The notes beneath the pieces were generated by a model. It was not told the origin of the DNA and did not search any database. It saw only the letters and a list, made by a program, of their open reading frames with translations. 64,000 bases of DNA from Pseudomonas sp. PDM16 (GTDB lineage Bacteria > Pseudomonadota > Gammaproteobacteria > Pseudomonadales > Pseudomonadaceae): NCBI RefSeq assembly GCF_014851865.1, contig NZ_JACVAM010000003.1, forward strand, positions 555,397 through 619,396, written 5' to 3'. This document shows, in pieces, positions 16,757 to 26,410 of this stretch. Each line of letters opens with the position of its first letter. Positions within the stretch are counted from its first letter, which is position 1. Position numbers and translations under genes: made by a program.

Positions 16757-17428
16757 CTACGCCTGCCGGGCAAAGGCCTCGAGGCTGCTGTTGTAGATGA
16801 ATTGCAGGGTGCGCTTGAGCTGCTGCACCCGCTGCTGGCGCTGCTCGGCCGGCAGGGTCAGGGCCAGCTTGGTCACCGAGCTGCCACCCTCGCAGAGCAC
16901 CAGCGCCAGGCCCTCGGCCTGCTCCGGATCGACATTCGGATGAGCGCTGAGGATGGCCGTGGCGACCATGCCCGCAGTGGCCAGGGTGTCCGCCTGGTTC
17001 AGCTCGCGCAGCTCCGGTGCCGCAGCCACACAACCCCAGACCTCGACGAAGCCCGGATGGCTGACCTGGATCTCCACCATCAGGTCGATCAGCCGCTCGA
17101 TCAGCAGACCGGCATCCGCACTGTTGTTCGGGTCGACGATCAGCTGCAGATCCGCCGCCAGACGCTCGCTGACGCTGCTGGTGTAGCGCTGCCAGACCTC
17201 CTGGACTATCGCCAGCTTGGTCGGGAAATACAGGTACAGCGAGGCGATAGGCAGGCCCGCTTCCCGGGCGATCTCGCGCATCGATACAGCCTCGTAGCCA
17301 CGGGCTGCGATCAGCTCCAGGGCGACCTTGAGGATCGACTCGAAGCGCGCCTGGCTACGCTCCTGCTTGGGAGCACGTGGCGTTCTGGATTTCGCTTCAG
17401 GGGTGCTTGACAAGGTTTTGTTGGCCAC
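16757..17428 (-). CDS. TetR-family transcriptional regulator
   Basis: 223 residues from GTG at 17428. The helix-turn-helix lies at about residues 25-70: ILKVALELIAARGYEAVSMREIAREAGLPIASLYLYFPTK, typical TetR. The C-terminal ligand domain has no recognisable subtype. A TTG start at 17452 would add eight residues but would place the start codon inside a palindrome that looks like an operator, so I prefer GTG. The gene is divergent from the kinase-aldolase-aminotransferase operon and upstream of the DUF1302-DUF1329 operon, so it probably controls one or both. Confidence 0.85.
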   Translation of the reverse strand: MANKTLSSTPEAKSRTPRAPKQERSQARFESILKVALELIAARGYEAVSMREIAREAGLPIASLYLYFPTKLAIVQEVWQRYTSSVSERLAADLQLIVDPNNSADAGLLIERLIDLMVEIQVSHPGFVEVWGCVAAAPELRELNQADTLATAGMVATAILSAHPNVDPEQAEGLALVLCEGGSSVTKLALTLPAEQRQQRVQQLKRTLQFIYNSSLEAFARQA

Positions 17429-17445
17429 AGCATTCTCGAAAAAGG

Positions 17446-17458
17446 TGAGCAATGCTTA
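17446..17458. promoter_or_regulatory. candidate TetR operator
   Basis: TGAGCAATGCTTA is a 13-base inverted repeat (TGAGCA / TGCTTA around a central A, one mismatch) in the 87-base gap between the divergent TetR and kinase genes. Position and symmetry suit an autoregulatory operator; binding is not shown. Confidence 0.35.
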
Positions 17459-17515
17459 TGTTTTAGCGCGACTCTCGCAAAATGGGAAGAGGCCAATGAA
17501 TTCGAGACGAAAATC

Positions 17516-19105
17516 GTGAGCCCCGACGACCGCCTGGTGCTGGCCGTCGACCTCGGCAGTTCCGGCTGCAAGACCGCTCTGGTCGGCCTGGATGGCCGGG
17601 TGCGCGCCTTCGCCTTCCGTGCCGTGACCAACTACGTGCTGCCCGGCGCCGGCGTCGAGCAGTGCCCGGAAGACTGGTGGCGCGCCTTCGAGGAAAGCGC
17701 CAGCGAAGCGCTGCACAGCGCCGAAGTGACGCGCTCGAACATAGTCGCCATCGCCTGCTCCTGCCAGGGCGAAGCCACCCTGCCAGTGGACCGCGACGGC
17801 AACCCGTTGGCTCGCGCCCTGCTGTACATGGACATGCGCGGCCAGGCTGCCGTGCAACGTCAGGTCGGCGGTGTCCTGCCGCGCTTGGCCGGTTACGACC
17901 CGCTCAAGCTGTGGCGCTGGCTGCGCCTCACCGGCGGAGCGCCGGCACTGTCCGGCAAGGACCCGTTCGGCCACATCGCCTTCATCCGCGAGGAGATGCC
18001 GGAGCTATACGCACGCACCGACAAGTTCCTCAACGTCCTCGACTTCATGAACCTGCGCCTGACCGGGCGCATCGCCGCCACCGTGGACTCGGCGCTGACC
18101 ACCTGGGTCACCGACAACCGCGACCCCGCCAACATCCGCTACGACGATGGCCTGCTGCGCCTGGCCGGCCTGCGCCGCGAGCAACTGCCGGAGCTGGTGC
18201 GCTGCAGTGACATCCTCGGCCCACTGCGCCCGGCCGTGGCCGAGAAGCTCGGCCTGCCCGCCGGCATCCCGGTGGTCGCCGGCGCGGTGGACAACACCGC
18301 TGCCGCTCTGGGTTCAGGCGCGGTGACGGACAATGCCCTGCACCTGTATATCGGCACCTCGTCGTGGATCGGTGCCCACGTCGCGAAGAAGAAAACCGAC
18401 GTGTTCAGGCAGATCGCCGCCGTGCCCTGCGCCCTGCCCGACCGCTACCTGATGATGGCCATGCAGTCCGCCGCCGGCGCCAATCTCAGCTTCCTGCGCG
18501 ACCGCATCCTGTTCGCCAAGGACGCTCTGCTGCAGGACGAAGCGCGCCCGGATGTGTACCGCATCCTCGACGAGATCGCCGCTGGCGTGCCGGCCGGTGC
18601 CCGCGGCCTGCTCTACCTGCCCTGGTTGATGGGCGAACGTAGCCCGGTGGACGACGGCAACCTGCGTGCCGGCCTGCTCAACCTGACCCTGGAACATGCC
18701 CGCGAAGACATGGTGCGCGCCTTCCTCGAGGGCGTCGCACTCAACACCCGCTGGATGCTGGAGGCGGTACTGGACTTCCTCGGCACGCCGACGAGCGAGA
18801 TCACTCTGGTCGGCGGCGGCGGGCAGTCCGATGTGTGGAGCCAGATTTTCGCCGACGCTCTGGACATGACCGTGCACCAGCCCGAGCAGCCGATCCAGGC
18901 CAATGCCCGCGGTGCGGCGTTCCTCGCCGGCATCGGTATCGGCGCCGTGAGCTCTGCCGACATTCCACATCGCGTAGCGATTCGTCGCAGCTTCACCCCC
19001 GGCGCGGCCCACCGCCAGCGCTACGCCGACAGCTACACCACGTTCCGCGCCGCGCACAAGGCGCTGGCGCCCTTCTACGCAACGCTCCACGGAGGCCGCA
19101 CATGA
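17516..19105 (+). CDS. FGGY-family carbohydrate kinase
   Basis: 529 residues. N-terminal phosphate-binding segment LAVDLGSSGCKTALV (residues 9-23), catalytic region AGAVDNTAAALGSG with Asp259 as the likely base, IGTSSWIGAHV, LPWLMGERSPVDDGNLRAG, and the C-terminal ATP site TLVGGGGQSDVWSQI. The layout is closest to xylulokinase-like members, which phosphorylate a terminal hydroxyl of ketoses or polyols. The start is GTG with a weak site GAGACGA. First gene of a four-gene operon with ATGA overlaps at each junction (kinase, class II aldolase, class III aminotransferase, degenerate aldolase). The substrate is not known; the setting suggests a keto-polyol made from an amino lipid. Confidence 0.88.
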   Translation: MSPDDRLVLAVDLGSSGCKTALVGLDGRVRAFAFRAVTNYVLPGAGVEQCPEDWWRAFEESASEALHSAEVTRSNIVAIACSCQGEATLPVDRDGNPLARALLYMDMRGQAAVQRQVGGVLPRLAGYDPLKLWRWLRLTGGAPALSGKDPFGHIAFIREEMPELYARTDKFLNVLDFMNLRLTGRIAATVDSALTTWVTDNRDPANIRYDDGLLRLAGLRREQLPELVRCSDILGPLRPAVAEKLGLPAGIPVVAGAVDNTAAALGSGAVTDNALHLYIGTSSWIGAHVAKKKTDVFRQIAAVPCALPDRYLMMAMQSAAGANLSFLRDRILFAKDALLQDEARPDVYRILDEIAAGVPAGARGLLYLPWLMGERSPVDDGNLRAGLLNLTLEHAREDMVRAFLEGVALNTRWMLEAVLDFLGTPTSEITLVGGGGQSDVWSQIFADALDMTVHQPEQPIQANARGAAFLAGIGIGAVSSADIPHRVAIRRSFTPGAAHRQRYADSYTTFRAAHKALAPFYATLHGGRT

Positions 19106-19733
19106 ACACACGCCAAGCGTGCGAAGCGGTGGTCCGCACCGCCGTCGCCCTGGCCGACCAGGGTTATCTGGCTGGCGTGGGAGGGAACCTGGCGCTGCGC
19201 ATCGACGCCGAGCGATTCGCCGTTACACCCTCGGCCAGTGACTACTACGCCATGTCGCCAGACGATATCTGCGTACTACGGCTGGATACCCTCGAGCAAC
19301 TCGCCGGCCACGGCAAACCCTCGGTGGAAAGTGGCCTGCACGCCGGCGTACTCAAGGCGCGGCCGGACTGCATGGCCAGCGTACACACCCACCAACCGGT
19401 AGCCAGTGCCTTCACCCTGCTCGACCGGCCATTGCCGATGCAGGGCGAAGAAGCACGCCGGCTGATCGGCGAGGCGGTACCGATGTGCGCCTACGCCCCT
19501 TCGGGTACCAGTTGGCTGGCCAGCAATGTCGGCAAGCGCATCCGACCCGACCTCAACGCCTACCTGATGCGCAATCACGGCGCCGTATGCCTCGGCGCCA
19601 CCCTGGAAGACGCCTGCCGGGTAGTCCGGCTGCTGGAGCAGGAAGCCATCGCCTGGTTTCAGCGCGCGCTTAACGCACAACCTGAGAGTCGCCTGCATCA
19701 GCGGGCACTGCACTGCCTAGAAGAGGACCCGCA

Positions 19734-19737
<4 letters not shown>
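19102..19737 (+). CDS. class II aldolase (FucA-like)
   Basis: 211 residues, the FucA length. It carries all expected zinc and catalytic residues: Glu76 in PSVESGLH, His95 and His97 in SVHTHQP, and His159 in RNHGAV, equivalent to Glu73, His92, His94 and His155 of L-fuculose-1-phosphate aldolase. The phosphate-binding region GVGGNLALRID (residues 25-35) and TPSASDYYAM (residues 42-51) are recognisable. These enzymes split ketose 1-phosphates into dihydroxyacetone phosphate and an aldehyde. Start overlaps the kinase stop by ATGA, with GGAGG at 19091-19095. With the kinase just before it, a phosphorylated keto-polyol is the likely substrate. Confidence 0.88.
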
Positions 19738-21190
<1,453 letters not shown>

Positions 21191-21194
<4 letters not shown>

Positions 21195-21808
21195 GCATGC
21201 ACGACGAACTGCTCCAGGCCAGCCAGCGCCTGGCCGCCAAGGGCCTGCTCAACGACGGCGGCGACAGCGTTTCACTGCTGCTGCCCGGCACCGGACGCAT
21301 GCTGTTGCTGGTGCATGGCCAGGAGCCACAAGAGATCACGCTGGACCGCGAAGACGAAGGTGTGGCCGGCCTGCATGCGCGGCTCTACCGGCTGCGTGGC
21401 GACGTGGGCGCCGCGGCGCTGCTCAGCCCGCGCTGGAGCCTGCAGCTGCATGGTCTGAACGAGGCCATGCCCTCGGTGTTCGACGAACAGGCTCGCCACA
21501 TTGGCCGCTCCTGGGCGCCAGCCAATGCCGAGCAGTTGCCGGCGCTGCTGGCCGGTGGCGGCAACGCCGGCCCGCTCGCCGGCCGCCTGCTGGCGCTGGG
21601 CGTAACGCGCAACCGCATGTTGTTCAATGCCGAGCTGTTCGAGAAATGCGCCATGGCCTACGTGCTGGCCCGACTGGGTGGCGAACGGGTCAAGCAGGTG
21701 CCCTGGTGGGTGCGGCTGATTGCAGGGCGACGCCTGATCAAGGACGAAGCCAATGCCGCAGCCAGCCACGCCGCCGGCCAACAGGCCGCCGAGTTGGGCG
21801 CTTACTGA
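21191..21808 (+). CDS. degenerate class II aldolase-like protein lacking zinc ligands
   Basis: 205 residues. The order of segments is that of the class II aldolase/adducin fold: QRLAAKGLLNDGGDSVSLLLPG, VAGLHARLYRLRGDVGAAAL, and FNAELFEKCAMAYVLARL. At the position of HTH it reads LLSPRWS (residues 77-83), and no NHG block is present, so the metal site is lost. I therefore infer a pseudo-enzyme, perhaps a subunit or chaperone of the active aldolase two genes upstream. Similarity is my own reading and is weak. Last gene of the operon, ATGA overlap with the aminotransferase; a palindromic repeat follows directly. Confidence 0.6.
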
Positions 21809-21898
21809 CGTAGGGTGGATAACGCCCTCTTCATCCACCAATGACCCACCTGGTGGATCACCGCCCGGTGGATCAGTGAAGCGTGATCCACCCTACGC
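21809..21898. repeat. 90-bp palindromic repeat (GTAGGGTGGAT type)
   Basis: Ends CGTAGGGTGGAT (21809-21820) and ATCCACCCTACG (21887-21898) are perfect inverse copies, with further TGGTGGATCA/GGTGGATCAG units inside. This GTAGGGTGGAT family is, from memory, common between genes of pseudomonads. It begins on the base after the stop codon and may serve as the operon's transcript end. Confidence 0.7.
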
Positions 21899-22048
21899 AG
21901 CTCCACGCTCCGCGCGACGCCGGACAACAGTGGCGTCACGCACCGACGCCGTGCTAACTATGCAAGCGCTGCCCTCACTAGGCAGCGCATAACAACAAGA
22001 ACCAGGCGCCCGCCGCCGCTCAACGACTTCCCTGCTGGGAGCGTGACC

Positions 22049-23086
22049 ATGAAGCCCATCGCCGATCCGCGTTACTCAGAGGCCTCGGCCCCACCGCAGA
22101 TTTCCCGTTTTCTCCTGCAGCACGTGGCCGCCCTCGGCCGTGACCCGGCCATGCTCTGCCGCGGCCTGGGCTTCGAGCCGGACGACCTCAAGCAACCCGA
22201 CTATCGCCTGTCCTACCGGCAGAGCTACCTGCTGGTGCGCCGCGCCCTGCACAGCCTGGGCGACAGCGGCCTGGGCCTGGCCGTGGGCAGCCGGCAGACC
22301 GCCGTGTCCTGGGGCCTGGTCGGCATGGCCATGCTCGCCAGCCCGACCCTGGGCGAGGCACTGGACCTGGCCATCCGCTACCAGCGCCACACCGGCGCCC
22401 TGCTCGACTGCGAGATGGAAATACGCGGCGGGCGCTGCCGGATGCAGGCCAGCACGCGCTTCTTCGATCCGGAGGTCTCGGTGTTCTACCTGGAGGAGGC
22501 CTTCTCCAGCGCCCTGGCCATCGTCCGCCATCTGTCCGGCCAGGACCTGACCCTCGACTGCGTCGAACTGGAATATCCGCGCCCGCCCCACGCCGAGCGC
22601 TATGCAGAAATCTTCCGCTGCCCGCCCAAATTCGCCGCCGGGCACAACCTGATCCAGTTCGACGCGCGCTTGCTGGAGCTGCCACTGCCGACCCGCGACG
22701 ACTACGTCGCCGCCGAAATCGCCGAGCTGCTGGACAGCGCACGCTGGGGTGACCAGGGCATGTCCGACCTGATCGAGACCATCCAGCGCGAGGTGCGCAA
22801 GAACCTCGGCAACCCGCCGCAGCTGGCCGAACTGGCGCAGCAGCTCAACCTCGGCGAACGCACCCTGCGCCGGCGCATCGGCGATGCCGGGCTGTCCTAC
22901 CACGGCATCGTCGATTCGCTACGCCGGGCCAAAGCCCTGGCCCTGCTCAGCCACCGCGACAGCCGGCTGATCGACGTGGCAGCCGAAACCGGTTTCAGCG
23001 ACGTACGCAACTTCCGCCGCGCCTTCAAACGCTGGACCGGCGTGGCCCCACGTGCGGCGAAGCAGCGGATCGCTCAGGAGTCCTAG
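22049..23086 (+). CDS. sphR: AraC-family regulator, SphR-like (sphingosine responsive)
   Basis: 345 residues. N-terminal Arabinose_bd/OruR-type sensor domain (residues 15-205: ISRFLLQHVAALGRDP, YLLVRRALHSLGDSGLGLAVG) and a C-terminal double helix-turn-helix (about 245-335: LAQQLNLGERTLRRRIGDAG, VAAETGFSDVRNFRRAFKRWTG). Start 22049 has GGGAG (22037-22041). I call it SphR-like because it lies beside a SphB-SphC-SphD-like module, as in P. aeruginosa where SphR senses sphingosine and activates sphA and cerN. The name rests on context more than on residues I can compare. Confidence 0.7.
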   Translation: MKPIADPRYSEASAPPQISRFLLQHVAALGRDPAMLCRGLGFEPDDLKQPDYRLSYRQSYLLVRRALHSLGDSGLGLAVGSRQTAVSWGLVGMAMLASPTLGEALDLAIRYQRHTGALLDCEMEIRGGRCRMQASTRFFDPEVSVFYLEEAFSSALAIVRHLSGQDLTLDCVELEYPRPPHAERYAEIFRCPPKFAAGHNLIQFDARLLELPLPTRDDYVAAEIAELLDSARWGDQGMSDLIETIQREVRKNLGNPPQLAELAQQLNLGERTLRRRIGDAGLSYHGIVDSLRRAKALALLSHRDSRLIDVAAETGFSDVRNFRRAFKRWTGVAPRAAKQRIAQES

Positions 23087-23099
23087 TAGCGAACCAGCT

Positions 23100-23120
23100 C
23101 CCTCTCCCACTGGGAGAGGG
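23100..23120. terminator. palindrome between convergent sphR and sphB genes
   Basis: CCCTCTCCCA-C-TGGGAGAGGG is a perfect inverted repeat followed by a G-rich run. It belongs to a repeat type frequent in pseudomonads and sits between two convergent stop codons, so it probably ends both transcripts. Confidence 0.55.
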
Positions 23121-23140
23121 GCCGGGGGGGTGGGGAAGAA

Positions 23141-24415
23141 TTACTCCGAATACACCGGCCAGCGCTCGACGATCTTGCCGCCGCGCACGGCGAGCAGATC
23201 GCCGAACTGCAGCAGCACCGCCTCGCTCTGGACCGGCCGCAGGAACACCTGATCATCCACCGCTAGGCCCACCGCCGGTGAGCCGTTGACCAGCTCCTGG
23301 TTCGAGCTGCGCCCGTACAGGCCGCTGAGCTGCAGGCCGGCCGGCGAAGCCAGATCAGCCTGCCAATTGCCGCCGTAGATAAAGAAAGTCTCGCGCTGGT
23401 TGACGTCCCACCAGGCGAACAACCGCGACTTCTCATCCAGCGCCGGAATGCGCAGCGCCCCCGTGCGCTTAAGCACCGGCGTGGCGATATACACCGCCGA
23501 CTGGTGCTCTGCCAGCGACGGCAAATCGTAATGGCTGGGCTTGAGCAGGCCGGTACCGATGGCCACCTCGCTGCTCAACCGCTCCTGCTCGTGGGCGCGG
23601 TAGCTGGGGCTGCCGGCGGTGTTCAGGGTCAGGCCCTCGCGCCACAGTGCCGGGAAGCGCTGGCGGGTGAAGTCGACATAGCCCTGGTACAGCGCCATGA
23701 CCTTGGCCAACAGTTCGTCCTGGCTGCCGAGCACGGAAGGCAGGTTCATGCCGACGAAGGGGTCGTAACCCATGAAGCCGGCGAACTCCAGGTGCTGCGG
23801 GTTATCCGCGATCAGCTGCAGCATCTGCCCAAGGCTCTGCGTATCGCTCACCCCGCCGCGGTGCAGGCCCACGTCCAGCTCGATGTTGATGCGTAGCCGC
23901 GTGCCCAACCCCTGGGTCAGCGCCAGGTACTGCTGCAGGCGCTCGGGGGTGTCGATTAGCCACTGCAGCTGTTTTGCCGGATCGAAGGGACCGCGGTGCT
24001 GCTGGTAGAACAACTGCGCCGAGCGTACCGGCAGCGGCTTGCCGAGCAGGATGTCGGCCTCGGGGAACAGCTGCGCATCGTGATTGAGGAAGGGCTGGTG
24101 GAACGACATAAGCCGCCGGGTACCGATGCGCTCGCCGATGTAGCGCAGCAGGTCGGGCGCCGGCAGCGACTTCTCCACCAGGCGCAGCTGCTTGCCGCTG
24201 CGGGCGAGAAACTGGCGCACCACCTCGATGTTGTGGTCGAGACGGTCGAGGTCGATCAGCAGGCTCGGGCGCATTGGCCCGTTGGCCTTGAGTTCCTGGT
24301 TCAGCGCCTGGAAGTAGGCATCGTGCGGCTGGCCCCGATCACCGGGGCGTAGCCAGGCGGCGGCCAGCAGTCCGCCGGCGCCCAGGCCGGCCAGCACGAG
24401 AGTACGTCGCTTCAT
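23141..24415 (-). CDS. sphB: exported fold-III PLP enzyme (alanine racemase N-domain / D-threonine aldolase-like), SphB-like
   Basis: 424 residues. N-terminus MKRRTLVLAGLGAGGLLAAAW looks like a Tat-type export signal or anchor. The following TIM-barrel domain (SLLIDLDRLDHNIEVVRQFL, RLVEKSLPAPDLLRY with probable PLP Lys82, INIELDVGLHRGG, GFMGYDP) is the alanine racemase/D-threonine aldolase fold III. That family acts on beta-hydroxy-amino compounds, and a sphingoid base has exactly a 2-amino-3-hydroxy unit. Third gene of the minus-strand operon SphD-SphC-SphB, nine bases after SphC. Activity is not established by the sequence. Confidence 0.72.
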   Translation of the reverse strand: MKRRTLVLAGLGAGGLLAAAWLRPGDRGQPHDAYFQALNQELKANGPMRPSLLIDLDRLDHNIEVVRQFLARSGKQLRLVEKSLPAPDLLRYIGERIGTRRLMSFHQPFLNHDAQLFPEADILLGKPLPVRSAQLFYQQHRGPFDPAKQLQWLIDTPERLQQYLALTQGLGTRLRINIELDVGLHRGGVSDTQSLGQMLQLIADNPQHLEFAGFMGYDPFVGMNLPSVLGSQDELLAKVMALYQGYVDFTRQRFPALWREGLTLNTAGSPSYRAHEQERLSSEVAIGTGLLKPSHYDLPSLAEHQSAVYIATPVLKRTGALRIPALDEKSRLFAWWDVNQRETFFIYGGNWQADLASPAGLQLSGLYGRSSNQELVNGSPAVGLAVDDQVFLRPVQSEAVLLQFGDLLAVRGGKIVERWPVYSE

Positions 24416-24424
24416 GGCGCCCCC

Positions 24425-25810
24425 TTATCCAATGTTGAGGCCAAACACGCCAGCCAGATGCGCATTGACGAAACGCCCGTGCGGATCGATTTCCTGGCGC
24501 AGCTCGGTGAACTCCTTCCAGCGCGGATACAGCGCCGCCAGCTGGCGCGCGCCCAGGCTGTGCAGCTTGCCCCAGTGCGGCCGCCCCTCGTACTTCCAGA
24601 AGATCGGCTCGATCGCGGCGAAGAAGTCGCGATGGTCCATCGAGTGGTGCTGGTGGATCGACAGCGCGCAGCTGTCGCGGCCCTCGAACATGCTCAGGGG
24701 AATGTCGTCGGCCTTCACGTAGCGGTACTCGACCGGCATCCAGGTGCGCAGGTTGCCGTCGTCGATGCGCTTTAGGATTTCGCGCAAACAGGCCGGGCCA
24801 TGCTCGGCCGGCACCGAGTACTCCATCTCGTTGAAGCGCACGTTGCGCACGTTGGCGAAGATCTCGTAGGAGGCGTCCACCCGATCATCGAAGCTGGCCA
24901 GATGGCGCATGTTGTTGAGCAGGCTGCGGCGCAGATCGGGCGACTCGTTCAGGTACTTGTCCAGCCCCTCGATGATGTCGATGAAGCCGTTGCCGCCCTC
25001 CTCGTCCGGCGACACCGGCGGCGTGTTCGGGTCTTCGGTTTCGTTCAGCGCCACCGACAGCGCGTAGTCGGAATGGGTGATGACCAGCATCTCCCAGTGC
25101 TGGTTGTCGCGTTTGAGGTTCTCGATATCCTCCAGCAGCTCCTCGGTCTTGCCCAGCCACTGGCGCTCACGCAGGCGGAAGGCGGCGCGGTTCTGCATGC
25201 GCACCTTGGTCACCACGCCCAGCGCGCCGAGCGAGACGCGCGCCGCATTGAACAGCTCGGGGTTCTGCTCGCGACTGCAATCGAGCACCTCGCCAGCGGC
25301 GCTGACCAACTGCAGGCCACAGACATTGGATGAGTAGGAACCGAAGCCGATACCGGTGCCGTGGGTCGAGGTGGAGATCGCTCCGGCCAGGGTCTGGTAG
25401 TCGGTGTCGGCCATGTTGATCAGCGCCTGGCCGACTTCCTTGAGCGGCGCGCCCATGGTCGACATCGGCGTGCCGCTGCCGAACTCCGCCTGCAGGCTCT
25501 GTGCGTCATGCGCCAGCAGCCCGGTGAAGTTGGCCAGCGACAGCAGGGTATCGTCGGTGGGCACCAGTGCGCTGAAGGAATGTCCGGAGCCGACCGGGCG
25601 AATCTTGCCCGAGGCCTTGCGGATGACCTGCACCAGCTCGTCGAGGTTCTGCGGTGCCAAGCGCTCTAGCGGCAGGCAACTCTGCACACCCGACCAGTTG
25701 CGCCAAGGAATCGGCCGAGGGGTTTCTGCGGCCCATAGCGAGCGGGCCGGCAAGGCCAGGCAGGCGCCCAGCAGGCTGGCGCGTTGCAACAGCTGACGAC
25801 GGGAAACCAT
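24425..25810 (-). CDS. sphC: Tat-exported FAD oxidase (aldonolactone oxidase family), SphC-like
   Basis: 461 residues. Tat signal SRRQLLQ at residues 3-9 with hydrophobic region and ALPARSLWAA. FAD-binding PCMH domain (about 40-215) includes VGSGHSFS, whose His normally carries covalent FAD, and GAISTSTHGTGIGFGS. The C-terminal ALO domain has RPHWGKLHSLG. Relatives oxidise polyols or lactones at a hydroxyl group. A c-type cytochrome is encoded just before it, with one base between stop and start, so electrons probably pass to that cytochrome rather than to oxygen. In P. aeruginosa the equivalent SphC is needed in the sphingosine response. Confidence 0.8.
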   Translation of the reverse strand: MVSRRQLLQRASLLGACLALPARSLWAAETPRPIPWRNWSGVQSCLPLERLAPQNLDELVQVIRKASGKIRPVGSGHSFSALVPTDDTLLSLANFTGLLAHDAQSLQAEFGSGTPMSTMGAPLKEVGQALINMADTDYQTLAGAISTSTHGTGIGFGSYSSNVCGLQLVSAAGEVLDCSREQNPELFNAARVSLGALGVVTKVRMQNRAAFRLRERQWLGKTEELLEDIENLKRDNQHWEMLVITHSDYALSVALNETEDPNTPPVSPDEEGGNGFIDIIEGLDKYLNESPDLRRSLLNNMRHLASFDDRVDASYEIFANVRNVRFNEMEYSVPAEHGPACLREILKRIDDGNLRTWMPVEYRYVKADDIPLSMFEGRDSCALSIHQHHSMDHRDFFAAIEPIFWKYEGRPHWGKLHSLGARQLAALYPRWKEFTELRQEIDPHGRFVNAHLAGVFGLNIG

Positions 25811-25811
25811 A

Positions 25812-26192
25812 TCAGTGGCCCTCCGCAGGCTGCGGCGCGGCCGCCATGAACGCGATCAGCGCGCTGAAATCGGCTTCCGTGCACTGCATGCACAGGCCCA
25901 GCGGCGGCATGCCCTGGAAGCCGTTGATACTGTGATCCAGCAATGTGCCCATGCCCTTCTGCAGGCGTGGCGCCCAGGCCACCGTATCGCCGGTCAGCGG
26001 CGCGCCGGCGGCCGGGTTGGCGTGGCACTGCTTGCAGCTTGCGCCATACAGCTGGGCCAGCGCGGCATCCTGCGGCACGCTCTGCGCGGCGTTCGCCTGC
26101 ACTGGCGGCGCCTCATCACCACACCCCACCAGCAGCGCACACAGCCCCAGCACCATGGCCAGACCGCGCCCCCCGTTTCGCCCTGCCCGCAT
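25812..26192 (-). CDS. sphD: mono-heme cytochrome c lipoprotein, SphD-like
   Basis: 126 residues from ATG 26192, which has GGAGG five bases upstream; the frame is open for eight more codons but without a ribosome site. Lipobox ALLVGC puts the acylated Cys at residue 24, so it is membrane anchored in the periplasm. Heme motif CKQCH near residue 53, and a Met-containing segment GFQGMPPLGLCMQC likely gives the sixth ligand; the extra CMQC pair is unusual for this family. First gene of the SphD-SphC-SphB operon; probable electron acceptor of SphC. Confidence 0.8.
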   Translation of the reverse strand: MRAGRNGGRGLAMVLGLCALLVGCGDEAPPVQANAAQSVPQDAALAQLYGASCKQCHANPAAGAPLTGDTVAWAPRLQKGMGTLLDHSINGFQGMPPLGLCMQCTEADFSALIAFMAAAPQPAEGH

Positions 26193-26410
26193 AGTTCCCT
26201 CCGAGCCTCTGCTCATCTCGATGACGCCACACTAAAGCAGCGGCGCCTGACGTATGAGGTCTCAAACGGACAGCCAACAACCGGAGAACGGCCAACACCC
26301 GGTGCGCGGCGGCTGGCCGCTGCAGCCCTCTTTCGCGTCCACTGCGCCCCTGCCTGAGCGACGCCGGCTTGGCTAAGGTGAACGCAGCCACCACCCGCGC
26401 GGAGAGCCCC

